Positions 1 through 6,206 of a stretch of 6,642 nucleotides of DNA are shown in pieces (the stretch's first letter is position 1; each line of letters starts with the position of its first letter). The translations under genes were made by a program, and so were the position numbers. The notes below the pieces were generated by a model. That model was not told the origin of the DNA. It was given only the letters and a program-made list of their open reading frames with translations, and made no database searches. The stretch comes from Candidatus Hydrogenedentota bacterium (GTDB taxonomy: Bacteria > Hydrogenedentota > Hydrogenedentia > Hydrogenedentales > SCBR16-9): positions 1 to 6,642 of the forward strand of contig SKJD01000264.1 in assembly GCA_007116095.1 (NCBI GenBank), written 5' to 3'.

Positions 1-459
1 ATTCATCCGCAAAGCATCATCCATGGATTAGTGGAATTTACCGACGGCAGCCTGTTGGCCCATATGGGGGTGACCGACATGAAGTCCCCCATTCAATATG
101 CACTGGAGTACCCGGAACGCGGCCCGCGGGCAATGCACCGCCTGGACCTCTGGAAACTGGATGCACTGACCTTCGCCAAGCCGGACTTCTCGGAGTTTCC
201 CTGTCTGGAGCTGGCGCGACAAGCCGCTTTGGAAGGTGGCGTCGCCCCGGCCATCCTGAACGCGGCAAACGAAGTGGCGGTTGATGCCTATTGTAATCAC
301 CAAATCTCCTTCCTGAAAATAAGCGAGGTGGTGGCGCAGGTGCGCGCAAGCTGTACCGTGAGCCACAATCCAAACCTGGAAACTATCCTCCAAGCCGACA
401 AAACAGCGCGATCCGCTGCGCTACAAGTTATACACGAAATGGAACCCCTGGTATCATGA
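1..459 (+). CDS. dxr: 1-deoxy-D-xylulose 5-phosphate reductoisomerase (Dxr), C-terminal part
   Basis: Cytosolic enzyme of the MEP isoprenoid pathway that converts 1-deoxy-D-xylulose 5-phosphate to 2-C-methyl-D-erythritol 4-phosphate with NADPH. The frame is open from base 1 (first codons IHPQSIIHG), so the gene begins left of the window; the GTG at 31 is an internal Val, not the start. About 152 residues are present of the usual 390-400. They include the HPQSIIH segment, the following DGSLLAHMG and DMKSPIQYAL stretches, and the C-terminal helical motif APAILNAANEVAV near fragment residues 83-95, all characteristic of Dxr. The NADPH-binding N-terminus and the catalytic acidic residues lie outside the window. 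The stop TGA overlaps the rseP start codon (ATGA), so the two are probably translationally coupled; dxr followed by rseP is a common bacterial order. Identification is firm. Confidence 0.95.
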   Translation: MHPQSIIHGLVEFTDGSLLAHMGVTDMKSPIQYALEYPERGPRAMHRLDLWKLDALTFAKPDFSEFPCLELARQAALEGGVAPAILNAANEVAVDAYCNHQISFLKISEVVAQVRASCTVSHNPNLETILQADKTARSAALQVIHEMEPLVS

Positions 460-2159
460 CGAATCTCATTATTTTCCTGCTAGTTCTCAGTTTTCTGGTT
501 TTCTTTCACGAATTGGGCCACTTTCTGGCGGCCAAAGCCTGCGGTATCTACGTCGACCGTTTCAGTGTGGGCATGCCCCCGCGTATCTTTGGCGTGAAAT
601 GGGGAGAAACGGATTACTGCATCGGCGCCCTGCCCATCGGCGGCTTTGTCAAAATGGCCGGCCAGGAAGACGCGCCTATGAGCGAAGAAGAACGCGCCAA
701 GGAATACGCCAAGGTGCCGCCGGATCGCTGGTTCAACAACAAACCGGTCTGGCAACGGATCATTGTCATTGTTGCAGGTCCGTTTATGAACCTGGTCGTG
801 GCCGTGGTCCTGTATGGCGTTATTGCCGGGGTCGGGGCCGATGTGCCGGAGTGGGAAGTCAACGCCCAGATCGGCAAGGTGGAATCCAACGCCCCGGCAT
901 CAGAAGCGCCGATGTGGCGGCTGGACACGGATCAACTCAACGGTTTTCCACAGAGTCTTTACGCCAGCGAACCTGACGCCATAGGGTGGCAAACCGGCGA
1001 TCGCATTCTGGCCGTGGGCGGCTCCACCATCGACACGATATCTGATCTGGCGATTGAGGCCGTACTTGGCGGCGAAAATCGCGTACACAATATTGTGATT
1101 GAACGGCCTTATCCCGACGGCAGCACCGAACGCTATCTCACCCGGGTGTCGCCCCGCATGCTGGATGAAGAGGACAACTATCCCCGCTTCGGCGTGGCGC
1201 CTTTCACCACCGCCCTGGTTGGCGATGTCATGGAAGCCATGCCGGCCCAGTCGGCTGGATTGCAGGAGGGAGACATCATCTACCGCGCCAATGGGCAGCG
1301 GGTCGACGCCACCACCTTCCGGGAAATGACCGAAGTAATACCGGAGGGGGAAGAAATGGTGCTGGAAGTGCTGCGCAATGGGGAACTCACAGAGCTCACC
1401 CTGCGCCCGGGCACGATAGGTCGCATCCAGGAACTGAACGTCGCCCCCAGCGGTCCGGATACGGAGAATGCCCCGGTGGAAGTCATCCTGATCAGCCAAG
1501 CCCTTCAGGAAGCAACCGGACTCCAGCGGCGCGACATTATTGAAGAAGTAAACGGCATGCCAGCCACGATGGACAATTTCCGGGAATTGGAACGCGCCAA
1601 CCCCGAAGGCGATTTGCAACTTCAAGTACAGCGCCCCGCCATCTTCTTCGGCATGTTACAAAGCAGTGACAGCCTGGAATTGACGGTGCCGGTGAACGCC
1701 GTGCGCGCCGTCGGCATCGGAATGACCACGCAAACCGTCTTTCAACGCACTCCGCCGGCCCAGGTGATTCCCGAGGCATTTCGACAGAGTTACCTGGCTT
1801 TCAGCCGGACAATTCTGACCATCAAGGCCCTGATCGTGCAGGACGTCAGCATCCGTGATTTGGGCGGTCCGGTCATGATCTACGACGTGACAACACAGGC
1901 AGCCGATGCGGGCTGGGTATGGTTGACACGTATCACCGCGTTCATCAGCATCAACCTGGCCATCTTTAACCTGCTTCCGATTCCGGTGCTGGACGGCGGG
2001 TTGTTGGTTTTGAACACTATTGAGGGCATACGCCGCAAGCCGGTAAGCCCCAAGTTTCAGGAACGTTACCAGACCGTGGGCTTGCTGTTCATCGTCAGCT
2101 TGATGCTGTTCGTGACCTGGCAGGATATCGGACGCCTCATCAGCAATAGCCTGCCTTAA
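456..2159 (+). CDS. rseP: RseP-type site-2 zinc metalloprotease (M50) with three PDZ-like modules
   Basis: Inner-membrane intramembrane protease; family members cleave anti-sigma factors and leftover signal peptides within the bilayer. The sequence shows a first membrane segment with the zinc motif HELGH at residues 18-22 and the conserved loop GALPIGGFVKMAGQ at 57-70. A second hydrophobic segment with RIIVIVAGPFMN lies at about 101-125, then a long soluble region, a third segment at about 487-510 running into LLPIPVLDGG (506-515, third zinc ligand D513), and a last segment at about 541-556. The soluble region carries three PDZ-like cores: GWQTGDRILAVGG (177-189), GLQEGDIIYRANGQ (268-281) and GLQRRDIIEEVNGMP (355-369). 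E. coli RseP has two PDZ domains and about 450 residues, so this 567-residue protein is longer, mainly through the third module and an insert in the first. The ATG overlaps the dxr stop; a GGAA at 441-444 is the only weak ribosome-binding candidate, which suggests coupling. The substrate is unknown. Confidence 0.93.
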   Translation: MTNLIIFLLVLSFLVFFHELGHFLAAKACGIYVDRFSVGMPPRIFGVKWGETDYCIGALPIGGFVKMAGQEDAPMSEEERAKEYAKVPPDRWFNNKPVWQRIIVIVAGPFMNLVVAVVLYGVIAGVGADVPEWEVNAQIGKVESNAPASEAPMWRLDTDQLNGFPQSLYASEPDAIGWQTGDRILAVGGSTIDTISDLAIEAVLGGENRVHNIVIERPYPDGSTERYLTRVSPRMLDEEDNYPRFGVAPFTTALVGDVMEAMPAQSAGLQEGDIIYRANGQRVDATTFREMTEVIPEGEEMVLEVLRNGELTELTLRPGTIGRIQELNVAPSGPDTENAPVEVILISQALQEATGLQRRDIIEEVNGMPATMDNFRELERANPEGDLQLQVQRPAIFFGMLQSSDSLELTVPVNAVRAVGIGMTTQTVFQRTPPAQVIPEAFRQSYLAFSRTILTIKALIVQDVSIRDLGGPVMIYDVTTQAADAGWVWLTRITAFISINLAIFNLLPIPVLDGGLLVLNTIEGIRRKPVSPKFQERYQTVGLLFIVSLMLFVTWQDIGRLISNSLP

Positions 2160-2162
2160 AGA

Positions 2163-2196
2163 GACCCGGACCTTAACCCGGGGTTTCTGGTAGGTC
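2163..2196 (+). terminator. Weak hairpin after rseP, possible terminator
   Basis: CCCGG (2165-2169) can pair with CCGGG (2178-2182) around an 8-base loop. Alternatively GACCT (2169-2173) can pair with AGGTC (2192-2196) around a smaller AACC/GGTT stem. The only T-rich tract is TTT at 2184-2186, so this is not a classic intrinsic terminator. Its position four bases after the rseP stop codon is the main argument for it. Confidence 0.25.
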
Positions 2197-2216
2197 AATG
2201 AAGTACTTCCGCAAGG

Positions 2217-2230
2217 ATATGCGCCCAAGC
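2217..2230 (+). repeat. Partial inverted copy of the 16-bp repeat
   Basis: ATATGCGCCCAAGC is the reverse complement of the GCTTGGGC...ATAT part of the downstream repeat unit, with two extra bases (GC) inside. It could pair with any of the three tandem copies (for example 2288-2299), giving a stem with a loop of about 57 bases or more. The match is short and could be chance. Confidence 0.45.
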
Positions 2231-2285
2231 CCTGCCGCTTGCAAAAGGGTTATTGCTGCCGCGTCTCATCCGGTCGTGTTACTGT

Positions 2286-2335
2286 GCGCTTGGGCATATG
2301 GGCGCTTGGGCATATGGGCGCTTGGGCATATGGGC
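2286..2335 (+). repeat. Three perfect 16-bp tandem repeats
   Basis: The unit GCGCTTGGGCATATGG occurs at 2286-2301, 2302-2317 and 2318-2333 with no mismatch, followed by two bases (GC) that match the start of a fourth unit before the sequence diverges. Each unit contains the palindrome CATATG. The period is not a multiple of three, so the repeat does not encode a repeated peptide in one frame. It lies about 225 bases upstream of lysC. It may be a slippage-prone minisatellite or a cluster of protein-binding sites; nothing here decides between them. Confidence 0.95.
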
Positions 2336-2541
2336 ATTATATTGGGTATTGGAAATCCGGAATGCGTCGCATTGCGTTACGTCGATAGATGCGATCGCCG
2401 GGATAGGTATGGCCAGGGAAGGGCCAAATAGCCTTGCTGTGTGCTACGTTAACGAAAAAGACCCCTTGCAATGCGCATAGAACCCCTTATCGTGGCGAAC
2501 GATATATACGGGCAATACAGGCAACATTTAACACAAACACC

Positions 2542-2547
2542 AGGAGA
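2542..2547 (+). promoter_or_regulatory. Ribosome binding site of lysC
   Basis: AGGAGA ends 11 bases before the lysC ATG, in an A-rich, unstructured context. It is the strongest Shine-Dalgarno sequence in the window and supports both the chosen lysC start and lysC being the first gene of its unit. Confidence 0.75.
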
Positions 2548-2558
2548 ATAATAAAATT

Positions 2559-3896
2559 ATGTCGGGTATAACCTGCAAATTCGGCGGCACCTCGCTTGCC
2601 GACGCCGCATGTGTCATTCAAGTAGAACGTATCATCAAGGCCAATCCGGATCGGCGTTTCATTGTGCCTTCCGCCCCGGGAAAACGCAATCCCAAAGACC
2701 GCAAAATCACCGACCTGCTCTACGCCTGGCACGGTCTGGCGTTACAGGGGCTGGATCCGGTGGAGCCAAAGCAAATCATCGCGGAGCGCTTTAACCAGTT
2801 GGCCGATGATCTGGGCGTAGACTTTGACACCAAGGCCATCCTGGATAATATTGACGCACAACTCCAGGGCCTCGCTGACGACCCTGAGAAGCACATGCAT
2901 GCCAAGCCCGATTTCATGGCGTCGCGTGGTGAATACATTAACGGACGCCTATTGGCGGCCTATCTCGATGCGACCTTCGTTGATCCAGCCGACAGCATTA
3001 AGTTCACGAAAAGCGGCCGGTTGAATCCGGACAGCTACGAATTGCTGGGAACCCATCTGAAGGGCGACGGCCTCTATGTGGTGCCGGGCTTTTACGGTTC
3101 CCTGCCAGATGGCCGCATCAAGACCTTCTCCCGTGGCGGCAGTGACGTGACTGGCGCTGTCGTCGCCCGGGCTTCGGGTTCCAGCCTCTATGAAAACTGG
3201 ACCGATGTCTCCGGCTTCCGCATGACGGACCCCCGCGTCGTTTCCAATGCCAAGCGCATTGAGGAAATCACCTACAAAGAACTCCGGGAACTCTCGTACA
3301 TGGGGGCTTCCGTGCTGCATGACGAGGCCATTTATCCGGTGCGTGATGTCAATATCCCGATCCAAATCCGCAACACCTGGGAGCCGAACAGTCCTGGCAC
3401 CCTGATCGTGAACGAACGTGTAAGCGATCAGCCCGTGTGCGGTATCGCGGGCCAGGGCGGCTTCAGTATGATCAACATCGAAAAGGCCCTGATGAACAAG
3501 GAAAAGGGCTTCGGCTTCAAAGTACTGCAAGTCCTGGAGGAGAACGGCGTGAGTTGGGAACACATGCCCACGGGCATCGACACCATCTCGGTCGTCATCA
3601 AAGACGAAGAACTCAACGGCAAGGGCGATGATTTGATTGAAGAGATCAAGGCGCGCTGCAATCCGGATCAAATCGATCTGGAAAGCGGCTTTGCCATGAT
3701 CGCCACGGTGGGCCAGGGCATGAACAACCATATCGGCGTGGCGGGCCGCCTCTGTAGCGCCCTCGCCGAAGCCAAGGTCAACCTGGAAGTGATAGATCAG
3801 GGCTCCTCGGAAATGAATATCATACTCGGGGTCTATGAAGCTGACCTGCCCCGGGCGCTAGAAGTCATCTATAACGCCTTTCAAGACTGGAAATAG
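2559..3896 (+). CDS. lysC: Aspartate kinase (monofunctional aspartokinase)
   Basis: Cytosolic enzyme that phosphorylates L-aspartate with ATP, the first step toward lysine (and diaminopimelate for the wall), threonine and methionine. The N-terminal amino-acid-kinase domain is complete: KFGGTS at residues 7-12, SRGEYINGRLLA at 122-133, FSRGGSDVTGAVVARA at 190-205 and YENWTDVSGFRMTDPRVV at 211-228, which are nucleotide- and aspartate-binding segments of the family. EITYKELRELSYMGASVLH follows at about 236-254. The C-terminus carries two ACT-type regulatory repeats, about 303-365 and 378-440, so allosteric control by pathway amino acids is likely; which one cannot be read from the sequence. Length 445 is normal for a monofunctional enzyme, and no homoserine dehydrogenase domain is fused. 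The ATG has a good ribosome binding site. pyk starts five bases after the stop, so the two share a transcript. Confidence 0.95.
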   Translation: MSGITCKFGGTSLADAACVIQVERIIKANPDRRFIVPSAPGKRNPKDRKITDLLYAWHGLALQGLDPVEPKQIIAERFNQLADDLGVDFDTKAILDNIDAQLQGLADDPEKHMHAKPDFMASRGEYINGRLLAAYLDATFVDPADSIKFTKSGRLNPDSYELLGTHLKGDGLYVVPGFYGSLPDGRIKTFSRGGSDVTGAVVARASGSSLYENWTDVSGFRMTDPRVVSNAKRIEEITYKELRELSYMGASVLHDEAIYPVRDVNIPIQIRNTWEPNSPGTLIVNERVSDQPVCGIAGQGGFSMINIEKALMNKEKGFGFKVLQVLEENGVSWEHMPTGIDTISVVIKDEELNGKGDDLIEEIKARCNPDQIDLESGFAMIATVGQGMNNHIGVAGRLCSALAEAKVNLEVIDQGSSEMNIILGVYEADLPRALEVIYNAFQDWK

Positions 3897-3901
3897 CGCC
3901 T

Positions 3902-5386
3902 ATGGACCGACGCACAAAAATCATCTGTACCATCGGTCCGGCATCCGATTCTCGCGACACCGTGGAGAATCTGATCCGGGCCGGTATGAATGTCGCCCGC
4001 CTGAACTTCTCCCATGGGAACCACGATGTACACCGGGCCAACTACCAGTTGGTACGCGAGAAGGCGGCGGCGCTAGACAAAAACGTCGCCATCATGATGG
4101 ACTTGCAGGGCCCCAAAATTCGCACAGGCCCCCTGAAAGACAACACCTTCGTGGAGCTGTTCAACGACCACGACTTTATCATTACCACCGAACCCTGTGC
4201 AGGCAATGCACAACGGGTTTCCACCACCTATAGCAACCTGGTGCATGACGTCAATCCGGGGGATCGCATCCTCATTTCTGACGGCAGCCTGGAAGTGCGG
4301 GTCAAGGAGCTGCGCCCATCGGAAGTGCACTGCACGGTGGTGCGCGGGGGAATGCTGGGCCAACACAAGGGCATCAATCTGCCTGGCGTGCGGATTACAG
4401 AATCTTCCCTGACCTCCAAAGATCGGGAAGACCTGGATTTCGGACTGGAACTGGGCGTAGACTACGTCGCCCTTTCTTTCGTACGCAGCCCGGATGATAT
4501 TCGGGAACTGCGCGATATCATCGAGGCCGCAGGCGCCAGCACCGGCATCATCGCCAAAATAGAACGCCCTGAAGCCCTGGAGTGCTTCGAAGACATCGTC
4601 CTGCTCTGTGATGCGGTCATGGTCGCCCGAGGCGATCTGGGAGTGGAAGTCGACTTCGAAGAAGTGCCCATCATCCAGAAGCGCCTGATTATTCAGTGCA
4701 ACGAGATGGGCGTACCGGTGATTACCGCCACCCAGATGCTGGAGTCGATGATTAACCATCCCCGACCGACCCGTGCGGAAGTCTCCGACGTCAACAGCGC
4801 GATCCTGGACGGCAGCGACGCCGTGATGCTCTCCGGGGAAACCGCGGCCGGGAATTACCCGGTGGAGGCCTGTGCGGTTATGGCGAAAATCGCCTTTACG
4901 ACCGATCACTCCATGGTGTCGATGCCCCAGGCAGAACGCTGGGCGCAACGGCGCATGGTGGAAGAGAAACTCCGCGATCGGCGCCGCAGCCGAAAACAGG
5001 TGCGTATTGATTCTTTCGCCGACGCCCTGGGCCTGGCCGTGTGCCGGCTGGCGGAGATGCTGGATATCCAGCGCATCGTATGCTTCACCAAAACCGGCTA
5101 CAGCGCATTGGCCATTGCGCGGCAACGTCCGGCTTCCCGCATCACCGCCATCACCAACTCCGAAAGCACCCTCCGCAAATGCGCTCTGGTCTGGGGGCTC
5201 TCCGCCCTGAAGACGGAAGACTTTGACCGGGTGGACGAGTTGTCCGTGCGTGTGGAAAAGCTGTTGCTGGAACAGGGGCTGGTCAGCGAAGGGGAGACCA
5301 TCGTCATCGTGGCGGGATCGCCCATGACCGTCGGCGGACGCACCAACCTGATGGAGCTGCACACCATCGGCGAGCAGTTCGAGTAG
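3902..5386 (+). CDS. pyk: Pyruvate kinase
   Basis: Cytosolic glycolytic enzyme that converts phosphoenolpyruvate and ADP to pyruvate and ATP. The start RRTKIICTIGPAS is typical, followed by ARLNFSHG (32-39) and MDLQGPKIRTG (66-76). The lid (B) domain spans roughly 77-170, with ISDGSLEVRV and GINLPGVRI at its edges. The signature IIAKIERPEAL (216-226) holds the catalytic Lys219 and metal ligand Glu221; MVARGDLGVE (240-249) has the second ligand Asp245; ITATQMLESM and PTRAEVSDVNSAILDGSDAVMLSGE complete the barrel. The C-terminal domain (about 345-494) has the TKTGYSA phosphate-binding-like loop at 396-402 and ends in AGSPMTVGGRTN. The domain junction near 349-368 is unusually rich in arginine. 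Length 494 is slightly above the usual 470-480. No clear Shine-Dalgarno precedes the ATG, which lies five bases after lysC, so translation is probably coupled. Confidence 0.96.
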   Translation: MDRRTKIICTIGPASDSRDTVENLIRAGMNVARLNFSHGNHDVHRANYQLVREKAAALDKNVAIMMDLQGPKIRTGPLKDNTFVELFNDHDFIITTEPCAGNAQRVSTTYSNLVHDVNPGDRILISDGSLEVRVKELRPSEVHCTVVRGGMLGQHKGINLPGVRITESSLTSKDREDLDFGLELGVDYVALSFVRSPDDIRELRDIIEAAGASTGIIAKIERPEALECFEDIVLLCDAVMVARGDLGVEVDFEEVPIIQKRLIIQCNEMGVPVITATQMLESMINHPRPTRAEVSDVNSAILDGSDAVMLSGETAAGNYPVEACAVMAKIAFTTDHSMVSMPQAERWAQRRMVEEKLRDRRRSRKQVRIDSFADALGLAVCRLAEMLDIQRIVCFTKTGYSALAIARQRPASRITAITNSESTLRKCALVWGLSALKTEDFDRVDELSVRVEKLLLEQGLVSEGETIVIVAGSPMTVGGRTNLMELHTIGEQFE

Positions 5387-5450
5387 GGCGTTTTCACCGG
5401 CCCGGCTTCATACCAGGCGTGTATTGCAGAAAATGTGAACGGGTGTATTT

Positions 5451-6197
5451 TTGAGTCAACATAGCATAAACAACGACTGGTTTACGGAAGCCTTTGATAC
5501 GCTTTACCCGATTGTGTACAGCCATCGCAGTATTGATGCGGCCGCGCCAGAGGTCCATTTTGCAGCGCAGGTGCTGGGAATTCGGGATGGAAGCCGCCTG
5601 CTGGATTTGTGCTGCGGCACGGGACGCCATATACATCATCTAAGTCAATTCCGAGCCTCCCTGTATGGTCTGGACTATTCGGCGGAACTGCTGCGGAAAG
5701 CCCAGGAGCTTGTAGGCGATCGGGCCAGTCTTGTGCGGGGTGACATGCGGACCATCCCCTTCGTAGACAGTTTTGACGTGATCGTCAATTTCTTCACCAG
5801 CTTCGGTTACTTTCTGGATATGGATGAGAATCTGGCGGTGTTGCATGGTATCAAGTCGGCCCTGAAGCCCGGTGGCCGGCTGTTTATGGACCACATCAAC
5901 ATGCAGTCAGTGCGCACCACGTTGCAACCCCATAGCCAGCGTGAGGTAGGCCACTACGCAATCGATGAAAAACGCTGGATCGACGACAACACGCAGCGGG
6001 TCAACAAGCGCACCCGAATCACCGGCCCGCACGGGGATATGCAGGAAATTTCGGAATCGGTTCGACTTTTCCGGCCTGACGAAATCAGCGGCTATATGGC
6101 CGAGGCGGGCTTGCATGTGGAAGCCATATACGGTGACTATGAAGGCAATGCCCTGACCGTGGAAGCGCCCCGCATGATACTTGTTGCAACAGCTTGA
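5451..6197 (+). CDS. Class I SAM-dependent methyltransferase, candidate N-methyl-bacillithiol synthase
   Basis: Predicted soluble methyltransferase of 248 residues with a Rossmann-like fold. Motif I is LLDLCCGTGR (50-59); an acidic residue ending strand 2 is Asp75 in GLDYS; GDM lies at 97-99; strand 4 is DVIVNFFTSFGYF (109-121), followed by LKPGGRLFMD (138-147). The N-terminus WFTEAFDTLYPIVYSHR (10-26) resembles the WF..FD..Y...Y..R start I associate with a methyltransferase family common in Bacteroidetes and Chlorobi. bshC begins nine bases downstream in the same frame, so the likely substrate is bacillithiol or a precursor, making this a candidate NmbA (which methylates the cysteine nitrogen of bacillithiol). 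The fold is seen in sequence; the substrate is inferred from context and could be wrong. The start TTG is the only start codon between the upstream in-frame stop (5436-5438) and the conserved WF motif. No strong ribosome binding site is visible. The 64-base gap after pyk shows no obvious terminator. Confidence 0.88.
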   Translation: MSQHSINNDWFTEAFDTLYPIVYSHRSIDAAAPEVHFAAQVLGIRDGSRLLDLCCGTGRHIHHLSQFRASLYGLDYSAELLRKAQELVGDRASLVRGDMRTIPFVDSFDVIVNFFTSFGYFLDMDENLAVLHGIKSALKPGGRLFMDHINMQSVRTTLQPHSQREVGHYAIDEKRWIDDNTQRVNKRTRITGPHGDMQEISESVRLFRPDEISGYMAEAGLHVEAIYGDYEGNALTVEAPRMILVATA

Positions 6198-6199
6198 GG
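6196..6199 (+). promoter_or_regulatory. Ribosome binding site of bshC overlapping the upstream stop
   Basis: GAGG begins inside the methyltransferase stop codon (TGA, 6195-6197) and ends seven bases before the ATG at 6207. An in-frame stop just upstream rules out a longer protein, so this start is well supported. The overlap suggests translational coupling of the two genes. Confidence 0.7.
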
Positions 6200-6206
6200 T
6201 AGTCGT

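Larger units (their letters stand above)
2160..2558 (+). other. Intergenic region between rseP and lysC
   Basis: This is the only gene-free stretch over 300 bases. It contains a weak GC-rich hairpin just after rseP, a partial inverted copy of a repeat, three tandem copies of a 16-bp unit, and then a leader that becomes AT-rich over its last 60 bases before lysC. TATATA at 2503-2508 could be a -10 box, but no good -35 hexamer sits at the right distance, so no promoter is called. The short open frames here (for example 2198-2431) resemble no family I know and run through the repeat. The gap most likely separates two transcription units. Confidence 0.7.

Noticed and set aside
900..1625. 241-codon open frame on the - strand inside rseP
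   Set aside because: It is also in exact opposite phase to rseP codons and has no recognisable domain; the + strand gene is clear.
2286..2335. CRISPR array
   Set aside because: The 16-bp units are directly adjacent with no spacers and far shorter than CRISPR repeats; no cas genes are nearby.
2198..2431. Possible small gene of 77 codons on the + strand
   Set aside because: It runs straight through the 16-bp tandem repeat, has a poor ribosome binding site, resembles no family, and overlaps another equally unlikely frame at 2253-2480.
2336..2558. Lysine riboswitch or attenuator in the lysC leader
   Set aside because: I looked for the conserved core and a terminator-like stem followed by T residues and saw neither. 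A covariance-model search would settle it.
2949..3731. 260-codon open frame on the - strand opposite lysC
   Set aside because: It has the same codon-opposite-codon phase as the pyk case; it is a by-product of lysC codon usage with no recognisable domain.
4073..5362. 429-codon open frame on the - strand opposite pyk
   Set aside because: Its codons lie exactly opposite pyk codons, so it closes only where pyk uses TTA, CTA or TCA, which are rare in this GC-rich usage. The product shows no known motif, whereas pyk is complete and conserved.
5387..5450. Terminator or promoter between pyk and the methyltransferase
   Set aside because: GGCCCGG and nearby GC-rich bases form no convincing stem with a T tract, and no -35/-10 pair was recognisable. 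Whether the operon continues is left open.
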